Below, in pieces: positions 35,076 to 44,117 of a stretch of 64,000 nucleotides of DNA. The first letter of the stretch is position 1. The number at the start of each line of letters is the position of its first letter. The translations under genes were made by a program, and so were the position numbers. The notes below the pieces were generated by a model that was not told the DNA's origin, made no database searches, and worked only from the letters and a program-made list of their open reading frames with translations. The stretch is taken from contig QZDW01000001.1 in NCBI GenBank assembly GCA_009917545.1, forward strand, positions 124,001 through 188,000, read 5' to 3'. Source of the DNA: a bacterium 1XD42-76. Lineage in GTDB: Bacteria > Bacillota > Clostridia > Lachnospirales > Lachnospiraceae.

Positions 35076-35700
35076 CAATGCTTCTCTCCTTTCTTCCGTG
35101 GTTCTGTATCAGAGCTTTATTAAGGTTTTCCTCATAAAGTCTCATCTCCACTTCAATCGGAGTCGGATCCACAGTGATCTTCCATGACGCAAAATGGTTA
35201 AAAAATACCAGAATTCCTGCCGCCAATCCGATCGAATAAGAGAGTTCAAGAATCGTAGGCCCGGAAGGCCGGATCCCTGTCATCGCCTCATACAGCTTTG
35301 CAAAAACATCTGTCACACTTGCGTCATTGTTAAATGTCATGATAGCAAAACCTGCTCCAAAAAAGGCCACTGCACAGACAAAGGCTGTTTTGATCCATTG
35401 AAACGTTTTCCCGGCCAAAGGCGACGGCATATATTTTATAACAAAATCCGTCTCGCCGAGGCTGTTGATTTCCACATTCTGCCCTGCCTGTTCCAGCTTT
35501 TTTATCAGCTCCATAATGCTTCCTACATAAAACATGCTCTTTCTGACATGCTCCGGAAAACTGGTGACACGAACTGTTTTTATTTTCGCTTCCACAGCCG
35601 GATTCTGGCAGTGAACTTCAGCGATGTCCTTTACTGATACATTCCTTTCATAGACTTCGGTTATCTGGGAGATCTTTAAATATACCGTCTCACTGCTCAC
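35065..35700 (-). CDS. spoVAA: Stage V sporulation protein AA
   Basis: 211 residues from GTG at 35698-35700 (VSSETVYLKISQITEVYERN), close to the 206 of Bacillus subtilis SpoVAA. A soluble N-terminal part (about 1-110) is followed by two helices (about 115-140 and 165-190). I choose the GTG because it overlaps the stop of the small upstream ORF (GTGA), suggesting coupled translation, and because the family begins with the YLKI segment. A longer frame exists upstream but overlaps that small ORF and has no family similarity. Confidence 0.85.
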   Translation of the reverse strand: MSSETVYLKISQITEVYERNVSVKDIAEVHCQNPAVEAKIKTVRVTSFPEHVRKSMFYVGSIMELIKKLEQAGQNVEINSLGETDFVIKYMPSPLAGKTFQWIKTAFVCAVAFFGAGFAIMTFNNDASVTDVFAKLYEAMTGIRPSGPTILELSYSIGLAAGILVFFNHFASWKITVDPTPIEVEMRLYEENLNKALIQNHGRKERSIDVS

Positions 35701-35858
35701 AGGCTCACCAGCCTTTCGGACACTGATTTCACGAATGTCCCATCCGGCTCTTTCATCTGCCCTGGCAGAAAAATCATCAGATACCACATGATAAACGCTA
35801 TGATTCCCAACAGGAAAATAACAGCCGCAAGCTGCAGCCTGTCCTTGATTGAATTCAT
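35697..35858 (-). CDS. Small membrane ORF translationally coupled to spoVAA
   Basis: 53 codons from ATG 35856-35858, with AAAAGGGTGGG upstream. The product has one strong hydrophobic helix (AAVIFLLGIIAFIMWYLMIF, residues 11-30) and a short polar tail. Its stop TGA overlaps the GTG start of spoVAA by four bases. Size, ribosome site, helix and overlap argue for a real gene. Function unknown; co-expression with SpoVA proteins suggests a forespore membrane role. It may instead be a leader peptide. Confidence 0.5.
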   Translation of the reverse strand: MNSIKDRLQLAAVIFLLGIIAFIMWYLMIFLPGQMKEPDGTFVKSVSERLVSL

Positions 35859-35965
35859 CGCACCCACCCTTTTCACTGAATTTGCGGATAGTATGCGCCA
35901 TATCGTTTTTTTCTATTCAAATTTAAAAGAAACCGTTGTCCACAAAATTTTTATTCAACAAATTT

Positions 35966-36802
35966 TCACCCCTGTCCATTCTCGCGCAATCCATACAGCA
36001 CTCTGACCGTTACTGCTGTCAATACAATCCCTGCGCCGATGATGGATTTTGCCCCTGGCGCTTCCCCCATAAAGAGGAATACCCACACTGGATTCATAAC
36101 CGGGTCAATGATTGGCAGAAGCACTGCTTCAAGGGCTGAGAGACCTTTGCTTGCATTCGCATACAGCATATAGGTAAAAGCACACAGAAAGCCGGCCAGT
36201 AAAAGGAACAGAACACTTAAGATGTCCATACCTCCGGCAGAGACCATAAAAGGAATCCCGAGAATACCGGAGAAAATGTTTCCGAGGTACATTGACATTA
36301 CCGGATTCCCGTCCTTCTGCAACCGCAGAAAAATCGAGATTCCGGCAAAGCTGATTCCATTCAATACCGCTATAATTCTGCCAGCCATACTGCCCCCGGA
36401 GGACTCGTCCACGAAAAAGAGAGCCATTCCGCCAAGGACGAAGAAAAGACTCACGATATCTGCCCGTGTGATACGCTCCTTTAAGAAAAACCACGCGAGC
36501 AGTGCCACATAGACCGGAGCCGTGTACTGCATCATGATTGCGATCGCAGAGGATGCCAGTTTTGTAGAAATATTGAAACAGTAGTTAAAGGCAGCATAGC
36601 AGAGCGCCCCGCCCAGAACATAACGATCCACTCTCCTGTTTTCACTTTTTAAAATAATCGGAGTCAAAATCAGAGCCGCAATCACACTGCGTCCGCCCGC
36701 AATCGCAAACGGCGTCCAGCGTATCATCTTAATGTTAAATCCTGCAAGACTCCAAAGCAGTGCTACAAAGCATGTCATAAAAACGGCTTTTCTGTGATTC
36801 AT
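35966..36802 (-). CDS. EamA/DMT family transporter
   Basis: 278 residues, ten predicted helices in two repeated EamA halves of about 135 residues each. The second half ends with ALEAVLLPIIDPVMNPVWVF and GEAPGAKSIIGAGIVLTAVT, the usual EamA close. Probable exporter of amino acids or metabolites; substrate unknown. I start at the second ATG (MNHRKAVFMTCF) because GGGGAAATG precedes it. It lies between sigF and the spoVA genes on the same strand, where many genomes have sigF next to spoVA, so it may be an insertion in that cluster. Confidence 0.88.
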   Translation of the reverse strand: MNHRKAVFMTCFVALLWSLAGFNIKMIRWTPFAIAGGRSVIAALILTPIILKSENRRVDRYVLGGALCYAAFNYCFNISTKLASSAIAIMMQYTAPVYVALLAWFFLKERITRADIVSLFFVLGGMALFFVDESSGGSMAGRIIAVLNGISFAGISIFLRLQKDGNPVMSMYLGNIFSGILGIPFMVSAGGMDILSVLFLLLAGFLCAFTYMLYANASKGLSALEAVLLPIIDPVMNPVWVFLFMGEAPGAKSIIGAGIVLTAVTVRVLYGLRENGQG

Positions 36803-36850
36803 AATCATTTCCCCGCTTTCTTTCTCTTTTGTTATTAAACAGTATATCGC

Positions 36851-37564
36851 TCAATTTATCTTTTCTCTAAGCTGTTTTAAAATTCTTTTTTCCAAACGCG
36901 ATACCTGCACCTGGGAAATGCCGAGTTCATTCGCGATTTTCGTCTGTGTCTGATTCTCAAAATAGCGTCTGACAATCACCTGCTGTTCCTGGGGTTTCAG
37001 TCCTGAAATCAGCTCCTTCAAAACCAGCCGGTTTAAGACCGCTTCATTTTGTGAGTCTTTCTCCATCAGCCTGTCAATCAGACATCCACCGTCCTCATCC
37101 CTACTGAGCGGTCGGTAAATGGACTCCACCTCAGCCCCTGCCTCCATAGAAGCCGCCACTTCTTCCCGGCTGGCTCCTACCTGATCTGCCAGTTCGTCCA
37201 GAGTCGGTTCCCGTCCCAAAGAATATTCCAGCCGTTCCCTTGCCGCGCCAATTTTCATTGCCAGCTCTTTTAACGGCCGGCTTACCTTTATCATGCCGTC
37301 ATCCCTGAGAAACCTCCGGATCTCGCCGGTAATCATCGGAACCGCGTATGTGGAAAGTTTTACATTCAAAGACATATCAAAATTATCAATCGCTTTTAAA
37401 AGGCCGATACTGCCAATCTGAAACAAATCATCCATTTCACAGCCGCGCCCGCTGAATCGCTTTACAATGCTCCATACAAGTCCCACATTTTCAAGGACAA
37501 GCCGGTCACGCGCTTCTTTATCCCCCTCGTGCGCCATTTGAAGCAATGTCATCGTATCCTGCAT
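36851..37564 (-). CDS. sigF: RNA polymerase sigma factor sigma-F
   Basis: First forespore-specific sigma factor, 237 residues. Region 2 shows DDLFQIGSIGLLKAIDNFDM; region 4 ends with QTQTKIANELGISQVQVSRLEK, a helix-turn-helix. Regulated by SpoIIAB (anti-sigma) and SpoIIAA (anti-anti-sigma), encoded just upstream. The ATG at 37562-37564 is preferred to a TTG five codons earlier because AGGTGATCGT is its ribosome site, lying at the spoIIAB stop. Its SpoVA targets are nearby, although spoVA is usually under sigma-G. Confidence 0.95.
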   Translation of the reverse strand: MQDTMTLLQMAHEGDKEARDRLVLENVGLVWSIVKRFSGRGCEMDDLFQIGSIGLLKAIDNFDMSLNVKLSTYAVPMITGEIRRFLRDDGMIKVSRPLKELAMKIGAARERLEYSLGREPTLDELADQVGASREEVAASMEAGAEVESIYRPLSRDEDGGCLIDRLMEKDSQNEAVLNRLVLKELISGLKPQEQQVIVRRYFENQTQTKIANELGISQVQVSRLEKRILKQLREKIN

Positions 37565-37568
37565 ACGA

Positions 37569-37994
37569 TCACCTGCCAATTTTCTTTTTCATGGTTACAG
37601 TCGTCCCCTTCCCCGGCTCGGAGAACACTTTTACCTGATCCATAAACGCTTCCATGAAGGAAAATCCGAGCCCGGAGCGTTCTTCCTCCTCTGCTGTCGT
37701 AAACATAGGTTCCATCGCCTTTTTGACATCTGCGATTCCGACTCCTGCATCGCGGACAATCACAGTAAGCACATTATCCTCCGCGCAGGCTTCCAGTTCA
37801 ATTACACCTTCTCCATTTTGATACCCGTGGATGACCGCATTCGTTACTGCCTCGGATACAGCCGTCTTGATATCATCCAGTTCTTCGAGTGTCGGATCCA
37901 GACGGCTTGCAAAGACAGCTGTTACAACCCTGGCAAAAGCCTCATTTTTTGAAAGGCTGTCCATCCTGATACTCATCGTTTCTTTCTTTCCCAT
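37569..37994 (-). CDS. spoIIAB: Anti-sigma-F factor and kinase SpoIIAB
   Basis: 141 residues of the GHKL ATPase fold. SpoIIAB holds sigma-F inactive and phosphorylates SpoIIAA. The N-box is visible (EAVTNAVIHGYQN), then the G1 box (VRDAGVGIADV) and the G2 region (GLGFSFMEAFMD). It lies 10 bp after spoIIAA and ends 5 bp before the sigF ATG. Standard operon and length. Confidence 0.96.
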   Translation of the reverse strand: MGKKETMSIRMDSLSKNEAFARVVTAVFASRLDPTLEELDDIKTAVSEAVTNAVIHGYQNGEGVIELEACAEDNVLTVIVRDAGVGIADVKKAMEPMFTTAEEEERSGLGFSFMEAFMDQVKVFSEPGKGTTVTMKKKIGR

Positions 37995-38004
37995 AGTCCC
38001 CTCC

Positions 38005-38343
38005 CTATCCTAAAAGTGCGCTTTCTTTTGTCTCGAACGGTTCCATCAGCCCGGGAATCCCGGCAATCTTAAGAACCCGCATCACCTGTGCCCCGGCTCC
38101 ATAAAACGCGGTTTTCCCTCCGCCGGATCCCATCTGTTTATAGCGGTTTAGTAAAATACCGATTCCTGAGCTGTCCATAAACTGTGTTTTTGTAAAGTCA
38201 AAAATAATCCTTGATATGTAATTTTCTGCCATCAAATGATCGGTCTCATATTGAAGCCGCTTACAGTTATGATGATCGAGCTCCCTGGGCAGATGAATGA
38301 TTAGCGTCTGTCCGTCAGCCTCATAAATAAAAGCATCTTCCAT
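38005..38343 (-). CDS. spoIIAA: Anti-sigma-F factor antagonist SpoIIAA
   Basis: STAS-domain protein of 112 residues; when dephosphorylated it binds SpoIIAB and frees sigma-F. The phosphorylated serine lies in TQFMDSSGIGILLNRY. Start at the second ATG (MEDAFIYEADGQ), as AGGAGGAT touches the first one too closely. First gene of the spoIIA operon. I did not find a clear sigma-H promoter in the 75 bp between its start and the terminator of the TPR gene. Confidence 0.95.
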   Translation of the reverse strand: MEDAFIYEADGQTLIIHLPRELDHHNCKRLQYETDHLMAENYISRIIFDFTKTQFMDSSGIGILLNRYKQMGSGGGKTAFYGAGAQVMRVLKIAGIPGLMEPFETKESALLG

Positions 38344-38422
38344 CTCTGTCATATCCTCCTATTTCTTCTTTGTTTTATTGCTTTCCTGTTGTGACTCCCA
38401 CTCTTTCATTTTCAAAATAAAA

Positions 38423-38459
38423 AAAGAGACTCCCGGCACCTCAGCCGTAAAGTCTCTTT
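38423..38459 (-). terminator. Terminator of the TPR gene
   Basis: Minus strand AAAGAGACT and AGTCTCTTT pair, with an inner CGGC/GCCG stem, followed by TTTATTTTG. It lies 60 bp past the stop at 38518 and before spoIIAA. Confidence 0.75.
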
Positions 38460-38517
38460 CGTATCTCTTATCATGCAGAACACTGTCAACTGTTTTCCGC
38501 ACACTTTTTATATCTGT

Positions 38518-39822
38518 CTAATATCCGCGTTCTGTCTTGGCCCGCGCTGAGAGCTCCGAGTTCGAGAAGTTCATAATCACCTGCCCGAACAACTGGTTTG
38601 CTGTGTCTTCATCACCCTGCGCTTTATAGATCATCGCCATATTAAATATAATCTGCGGATTGCGGTCATTAATCCCCATATATTTTTCGTAATAATGGAG
38701 TGCCGCATCATAATCGCCGGCCCCTGCCGCCTGCTCGCCCAAGCTCTGTAAAACATCCGGTGCACGCTGTGCCATATCCGCCTGAATCTCTGTCAGAATA
38801 TTCATCATATTCTCATTCGTTATCTTTGAAGCGTCCATATCAATATAAAGACGTACAGCAGAGGTAATGTCATCCTTCCGGTAAGCATCAAGGATCTCAG
38901 CCAGAGTCTGGTACTGTACAAGAACACTCCCGGAATCTCCGACCAGATTATTCAGATCTTCCTCTGCCTTCGCGCGTTCTGCCTGATAGTCCTCTGCTTC
39001 CTTTCTCAGCCTGTCCATTTCCTGATTGGCCAGGTTAAGCTTATCCGTATACGCCAGCATTTCATTGTTATGCTGGGAATTCAGGGAACGCTCTCTGGCC
39101 GGCACAATCATGAACATCACCAGTACAACACCGAGAAACAGCCCGATTCCGATATTGATAATCGACTGCCAGCCTGTATTTTCTTTATAGGTCGGCGGCA
39201 GAATCACATCATCATCCTGCATTTCCCTGTGGGAATAGGCATTTTTCAGTTTTCTTTTTTCCACATCCGCCTTTCCGGTCCTGGATTTCACATATTCCAT
39301 GTACCGGCTGGCTTTCGGATTATTCTGATCAATATGTAACACTTTGACAAGTGATTTCCCGGCCTTCGTATAATCTTCATGTGCCATGTAAAGCAAGGAC
39401 AAAAGCAGATGTGCCTTGACAAAATTCGGTTTTTCTTCCACAATCCGTTTCAGCTGTAAAACTGCCAGATCATCGCTGCCGCTCTGCGCATGCGCCAGCG
39501 CCTGATTATATTTTTTTATTGTCTGACTGGCGATCTCCAGCTGTCCCGGCTTTCTTTGAACCTCATCCAGATAATGATCGGCCAGATTATCCTCTGGCTG
39601 CAGATTGATGCTGACAACCCATTGAATCAACGCATCCGATGTCTCCCCCAGCTCATAGAAAATGAGTCCCAGAAGATTTCTTGCATCTGTATGGTATTTG
39701 TTAAATTGCAGCGCACGCTTGAGATATAAGGCAGCTCCGGAAAGATCCCGTTCATGGGCCAGCTCCAGGCCGCGGTTATAATAGCTGTTGGCTGCATACT
39801 GGATTTTCTGTAAATAATCCAT
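38518..39822 (-). CDS. TPR-repeat membrane protein with coiled coil
   Basis: 434 residues. TPR-like helical repeats at about 8-180 (LYLKRALQFNKYHTDARNLL and similar), one membrane helix at about 220-242 (INIGIGLFLGVVLVMFMIVP), a charged coiled coil at about 255-295, and further TPR repeats near the C-terminus (AALHYYEKYMGINDRNPQII). It looks like a scaffold with helical repeats on both sides of one membrane helix. No enzyme motif. It starts 3 bp after the 46-codon small gene and follows folC on the same strand. Function unknown. Confidence 0.85.
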   Translation of the reverse strand: MDYLQKIQYAANSYYNRGLELAHERDLSGAALYLKRALQFNKYHTDARNLLGLIFYELGETSDALIQWVVSINLQPEDNLADHYLDEVQRKPGQLEIASQTIKKYNQALAHAQSGSDDLAVLQLKRIVEEKPNFVKAHLLLSLLYMAHEDYTKAGKSLVKVLHIDQNNPKASRYMEYVKSRTGKADVEKRKLKNAYSHREMQDDDVILPPTYKENTGWQSIINIGIGLFLGVVLVMFMIVPARERSLNSQHNNEMLAYTDKLNLANQEMDRLRKEAEDYQAERAKAEEDLNNLVGDSGSVLVQYQTLAEILDAYRKDDITSAVRLYIDMDASKITNENMMNILTEIQADMAQRAPDVLQSLGEQAAGAGDYDAALHYYEKYMGINDRNPQIIFNMAMIYKAQGDEDTANQLFGQVIMNFSNSELSARAKTERGY

Positions 39823-39825
39823 AAA

Positions 39826-39966
39826 TTACTTTTCCCTTATCTCCTTCATGATCTCCATCATGATGTCCGCCATATCCGTAATATCACTTTTCATAATCGT
39901 ATCGCTGACCGCCTCTACTTCAAGGCTCGGACGGAATCGCTCGATTTCCTCTTCAAAATTAATCAT
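39826..39966 (-). CDS. 46-residue conserved-looking small acidic protein
   Basis: ATG at 39964-39966 with GGAGGAAACAGACA upstream, stop three bases before the TPR gene. The product is MINFEEEIERFRPSLEVEAV..., then DTIMKSDITDMADIMMEIMK..., acidic and probably helical with no membrane segment. Good ribosome site, tight packing between folC and the TPR gene, and codon use like its neighbours support it as a real gene. I recall similar short proteins in related genomes but cannot name a family. Confidence 0.6.
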   Translation of the reverse strand: MINFEEEIERFRPSLEVEAVSDTIMKSDITDMADIMMEIMKEIREK

Positions 39967-39984
39967 TGTCTGTTTCCTCCATCG

Positions 39985-41322
39985 TTATGCATGCGTTCCG
40001 ACCGTCCCTTTTGTCCCATGCCGGAGCACCGCCTGCCGCACTTCCCCGGCCAGATATAAGGAGCCCACAATAAACGCCATATCGTCTGCGTCCATCCTGG
40101 TAAGCAGGATATCAAGTGCCTGCGCTGTATATTCAAAACGCTCCAACTCCACCGTCTGTGAAAATCCTGATACCTCCTTAAGAAGCTCTTCGGAAGAGAG
40201 CGCACGTTTCGAATGCATCCCTGATAGCAGACAGATATCCGGAGCCAGACGCTCCATAATCTCTCTTAGCATATCCCGATACTCCTTGTCTCCCGAGACC
40301 GCAAACATCAGCCACACACGTTTCGGGTTCATCCGTTCTTTTAGCAGGCAGGCTGCTGACAGAAATGCCGAAATTCCGCCCACATTGTGTGCACCATCCA
40401 GATATACACGAGGCAGTACCTGTTCCATTCTTGCAGGCCATCTGGCGCCAAAAAGTCCTCTGAGCACACAGTCCTGTCCAATGGGAAGTCCTGAAGCTTC
40501 CACTGCACGGACTGCAAGCACTGCGTTGACTGCCTGATATGGTGCCGGGAAGGAAAGAATCGGACAAATCCGCTCTCCCCGATAGGAAGTCTCAAGTGTA
40601 AGACAGATACGTCCGTTTTCCAGTATAAGCTCACAGGGAATCCCGGCCACAGGAACCGCTCTGCTTTTACAGGCCGCCGCCTGCTCTGTTATCACCCCGG
40701 AGGCCTGCGGGCATGTGTCGTCAAACACGACAGGAACCCCAGGCTTTATAATTCCAGCTTTATGCCTGGCGATCGCTTCCACCGTTTCTCCCAGATAGGC
40801 TGTGTGATCAATACTGATCGAAGTAATCACACAGGCCAGAGGCCTTTCGACCACATTCGTCACATCCCTGAGCCCGCCCATTCCGGTTTCGAGAATCAGG
40901 ACAGATGCCCCGAGCTTCCGGAAAGCCACAAGTGCCATGTAAAACAGGAATTCAAAGTAGGTCGGGTGAGACTTCCCGTCAGCAGTCCATTGCAGAACCG
41001 CCTGATAGACCACCTCAAACGCATCTGTAAAGTCTTTCTCCGAGATCATGTCCCCCTCCAGCAGGAAACGTTCACGGATGTCTGCCAGATGCGGGGAGGT
41101 GAAAGAGGCACAGCGAACTCCTGCCTCGCAGAGCATGGAAGTGAGAAAAGCGCATACAGAACCTTTCCCATTCGTCCCAGCCACATGAAAAATCTGAAAT
41201 CCCCGATCCGGGTTTCCCAGAAGTCCCAGAAATTCCCGGCAGTGTGCCAGAGGGCTTTTCTCCCTTGCAAATTCCGGAATCCGTTCCAGATATCCAAACG
41301 CACTCTCGCCGTCCTGTCTCAT
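39985..41322 (-). CDS. folC: Folylpolyglutamate synthase / dihydrofolate synthase
   Basis: Mur-ligase-family enzyme that adds glutamate to folates (and often to dihydropteroate). 445 residues. The ATP loop reads FHVAGTNGKGSVCAFL; further family motifs are FTSPHLADIRERF and the late YLDGAHNVGGISAF. I start at MRQDGESAFGYLERI because GGAGGTACAAAAG precedes it; an ATG five codons earlier has a poor site. It follows valS after 139 bp and leads into the small gene and TPR gene. Confidence 0.93.
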   Translation of the reverse strand: MRQDGESAFGYLERIPEFAREKSPLAHCREFLGLLGNPDRGFQIFHVAGTNGKGSVCAFLTSMLCEAGVRCASFTSPHLADIRERFLLEGDMISEKDFTDAFEVVYQAVLQWTADGKSHPTYFEFLFYMALVAFRKLGASVLILETGMGGLRDVTNVVERPLACVITSISIDHTAYLGETVEAIARHKAGIIKPGVPVVFDDTCPQASGVITEQAAACKSRAVPVAGIPCELILENGRICLTLETSYRGERICPILSFPAPYQAVNAVLAVRAVEASGLPIGQDCVLRGLFGARWPARMEQVLPRVYLDGAHNVGGISAFLSAACLLKERMNPKRVWLMFAVSGDKEYRDMLREIMERLAPDICLLSGMHSKRALSSEELLKEVSGFSQTVELERFEYTAQALDILLTRMDADDMAFIVGSLYLAGEVRQAVLRHGTKGTVGTHA

Positions 41323-41461
41323 CTTTTGTACCTCCATTCCACCATCATACCTGACTTTACGCCAACATGCAAGAAAAACACTTCGTTCAAAACCGACAGT
41401 TTTCGTACGCCGGAGTAACCTGACATGGCTGCTCCGGCGTAGCAAAGACGTATCGTATGTC

Positions 41462-44095
41462 CTAGCGCATCAGTTGGCCGAGCCGCTCCTTTACCTGCGC
41501 CATCATCTGCTCATATTTTGCAAGCTTTGCTTTCTCCTCGTCAATTTTGGACTGCGGCGCTTTCCCGATAAACTTCTCGTTTGCCAGCATTCCTTTGACA
41601 CGCGCAAGCTCTTTTGTCAGACGCTCTTCTTCCTTTGCAAGTCGCTCGCGCTCTTTCTGGATATCCACAAGGTCATCCAGCGGCATATAAAGCGTCGCTT
41701 GCGGAATCACTGCCGACACAGCGTCCTCCCCGATTCCTGCCTTATCTGCCTGAACCATCACCTCACTTGCAGAGCCGAGCGCTGCAAAGACAGAATGACA
41801 CTGGGTGAAAATATCTCTCGTCCTCCCATCCTCCGAGACAACGAACACTTTGGCTTTTCTGGAAGGCGGAACATTCATGGAAGTGCGCACATTGCGGATC
41901 GCACGCACTGCCTCTTTCATCACATCCACTGCATGCTCTTCCTCTGCAAAGCTCCACTCCTCCCGATACACCGGCCAGGAGGAAATCATGATCGAGGGCT
42001 CCTCCTCCTGCAGATTGCAGAATATCTCTTCCGAGATAAACGGCATAAACGGATGTAAAAGCTTCAGGGACTGAATCAGCACCGACTTAAGCGTCCAGAT
42101 TGCCGCCCCTTTTGTCTCATCTGCATCATTCCACAGCCGCGGCTTAACCATCTCAATATACCAGTCGCAGAATTCCTCCCAGATAAAATCATACACCTTC
42201 TGAAGAGCAATCCCCAGCTCATATTTATCCATGTTTTCCGTCACAGCCTGCACCAGTGTATTCACCTCAGAAAGGATCCATTTGTCTGCCAGCGTCAGTT
42301 TGTCCGGTTCTGCCTTGTCCGCTTTCTCTATATTCATCATAATAAAGCGGCTGGCGTTCCAGATCTTGTTGGCAAAATTCCTGCTGGCCTCCACGCGTTC
42401 CCAGTAGAAACGCATATCATTTCCCGGCGCATTCCCGGTCATCAGAGTCATACGCAGCGCGTCCGCGCCGTATTTATCAATCACCTCCAGCGGGTCAATC
42501 CCATTCCCCAGCGATTTGCTCATCTTACGTCCCTGGGAATCGCGCACAAGCCCGTGTATCAGCACTGTGTGGAACGGGCACTCCCCGGTCTGCTCAATTC
42601 CTGAGAACATCATGCGGATTACCCAGAAGAAAATGATATCATAGCCTGTGACCAGCACGTCAGTAGGATAGAAATACTTAAGCTCCTCTGTATCATGCGG
42701 CCAGCCCAGCGTCGAGAACGGCCAGAGCGCTGAGGAAAACCAGGTATCCAGTGTGTCCTCATCTTGCTTAAAATGTACGCTGCCGCATTTTGTGCACCGG
42801 GTAGGCATCTGCTTTGCCACCACCATCTCACCGCATTCCTCACAGTAATAGGCAGGGATCCGGTGTCCCCACCAGATCTGTCTGGAAATGCACCAGTCGC
42901 GGATACCTTCCAGCCAATGAAGATATGTCTTGCCAAAGCTTTCCGGGACGAATTTTAATTTTCCTGTCTTTAATGCCTCGATTGCCGGTTTCGCCATCTC
43001 GTCCATTTTCACAAACCACTGTGGTTTTACCATCGGCTCAACTGTTGTGCCGCAGCGGTCATGTACGCCTACATTATGAGAATGCGGAACCACTTTAACA
43101 AGCAGTCCCTGTTCCGTCAAATCTGCCACAATGGCTTTTCTCGCCTCATAGCGGTCCATTCCCTGATATTTGCCCGGCGCGCCTATGGTGGCATCGTCAT
43201 TCATAATGCAGATCTCTTCCAGCCCGTGGCGTTTTCCCACCTCAAAGTCATTCGGGTCATGTGCAGGTGTAATTTTCACACATCCCGTGCCAAACTCTTT
43301 GTCAACATAGGAATCTGCTATTACAGGGATCTCGCGTCCCGTAAGCGGCAGTACAAGCTTTTTGCCGATCAGGCTGCAATAGCGCTCATCTTCCGGATTA
43401 ACCGCCACTGCCGTATCACCGAGCATCGTCTCAGGCCTCGTGGTGGCAATCTCCACAAACTTTCCTTCCTCTCCCACGATCGGATAATTGATATGCCAGA
43501 AAAATCCGTCCTGCTCTTCATGAATCGCTTCCGCATCCGAGATCGAGGTGCCGCAGACCGGACACCAGTTAATGATACGTGAACCCTTGTAAATATAGCC
43601 TTTTTCGTACAGTCGGGTAAACACTTCGAGGACTGCATCCGAGCAGCCTTCATCCATCGTAAAACGTTCCCTGTCCCAGTCAGCCGACGATCCGAGTTTA
43701 TGGAGCTGTTTCACAATGCGGCTCCCATATTCATCTTTCCATTTCCATACTTCCTTAAGAAACCCTTCACGCCCCAGCTCTGCTTTGTCAATCCCCTCTT
43801 TTCTGAGCTTATCCGTTACCTTGACTTCTGTGGAAATCGCCGCATGGTCTGTTCCCGGCTGCCAAAGCGCCTCATACCCCTGCATTCTTTTATAGCGGAT
43901 CAGGATATCCTGCATTGTATTATCCAGGGCATGCCCCATATGAAGCTGTCCTGTGATATTGGGCGGCGGCATAACAATCGCAAAAGGCTTTTTATCTCTG
44001 TTTACTGATGCATGAAAATATTTGCTGTCCAGCCACTTCTGATAGATCCGATCTTCAATCACTGACGGATCATACGTTTTTTCCAGTTCTTTCAT
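41462..44095 (-). CDS. valS: Valyl-tRNA synthetase
   Basis: Class Ia synthetase of 877 residues, the normal length. The HIGH motif appears as PPPNITGQLHMGHALDNTMQ, and KMSKS as GRKMSKSLGNGIDP. An editing domain lies between (TTRPETMLGDTAVAVNPED), and a C-terminal coiled coil closes the chain (DIQKERERLAKEEERLTKEL), typical of ValS. Start MKELEKTYDPSVIEDR at 44093-44095 has GAGGAGGAGATT before it. It follows the GNAT gene by 22 bp, and both lie under the T-box at 44784-45040. Confidence 0.97.
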   Translation of the reverse strand: MKELEKTYDPSVIEDRIYQKWLDSKYFHASVNRDKKPFAIVMPPPNITGQLHMGHALDNTMQDILIRYKRMQGYEALWQPGTDHAAISTEVKVTDKLRKEGIDKAELGREGFLKEVWKWKDEYGSRIVKQLHKLGSSADWDRERFTMDEGCSDAVLEVFTRLYEKGYIYKGSRIINWCPVCGTSISDAEAIHEEQDGFFWHINYPIVGEEGKFVEIATTRPETMLGDTAVAVNPEDERYCSLIGKKLVLPLTGREIPVIADSYVDKEFGTGCVKITPAHDPNDFEVGKRHGLEEICIMNDDATIGAPGKYQGMDRYEARKAIVADLTEQGLLVKVVPHSHNVGVHDRCGTTVEPMVKPQWFVKMDEMAKPAIEALKTGKLKFVPESFGKTYLHWLEGIRDWCISRQIWWGHRIPAYYCEECGEMVVAKQMPTRCTKCGSVHFKQDEDTLDTWFSSALWPFSTLGWPHDTEELKYFYPTDVLVTGYDIIFFWVIRMMFSGIEQTGECPFHTVLIHGLVRDSQGRKMSKSLGNGIDPLEVIDKYGADALRMTLMTGNAPGNDMRFYWERVEASRNFANKIWNASRFIMMNIEKADKAEPDKLTLADKWILSEVNTLVQAVTENMDKYELGIALQKVYDFIWEEFCDWYIEMVKPRLWNDADETKGAAIWTLKSVLIQSLKLLHPFMPFISEEIFCNLQEEEPSIMISSWPVYREEWSFAEEEHAVDVMKEAVRAIRNVRTSMNVPPSRKAKVFVVSEDGRTRDIFTQCHSVFAALGSASEVMVQADKAGIGEDAVSAVIPQATLYMPLDDLVDIQKERERLAKEEERLTKELARVKGMLANEKFIGKAPQSKIDEEKAKLAKYEQMMAQVKERLGQLMR

Positions 44096-44117
44096 AATCT
44101 CCTCCTCATTCCGGCTT

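Noticed and set aside
35701-35901. 67-codon N-terminal extension of SpoVAA
   Set aside because: It is not similar to the family, overlaps the better-supported small membrane ORF, and the family starts at the YLKI segment.
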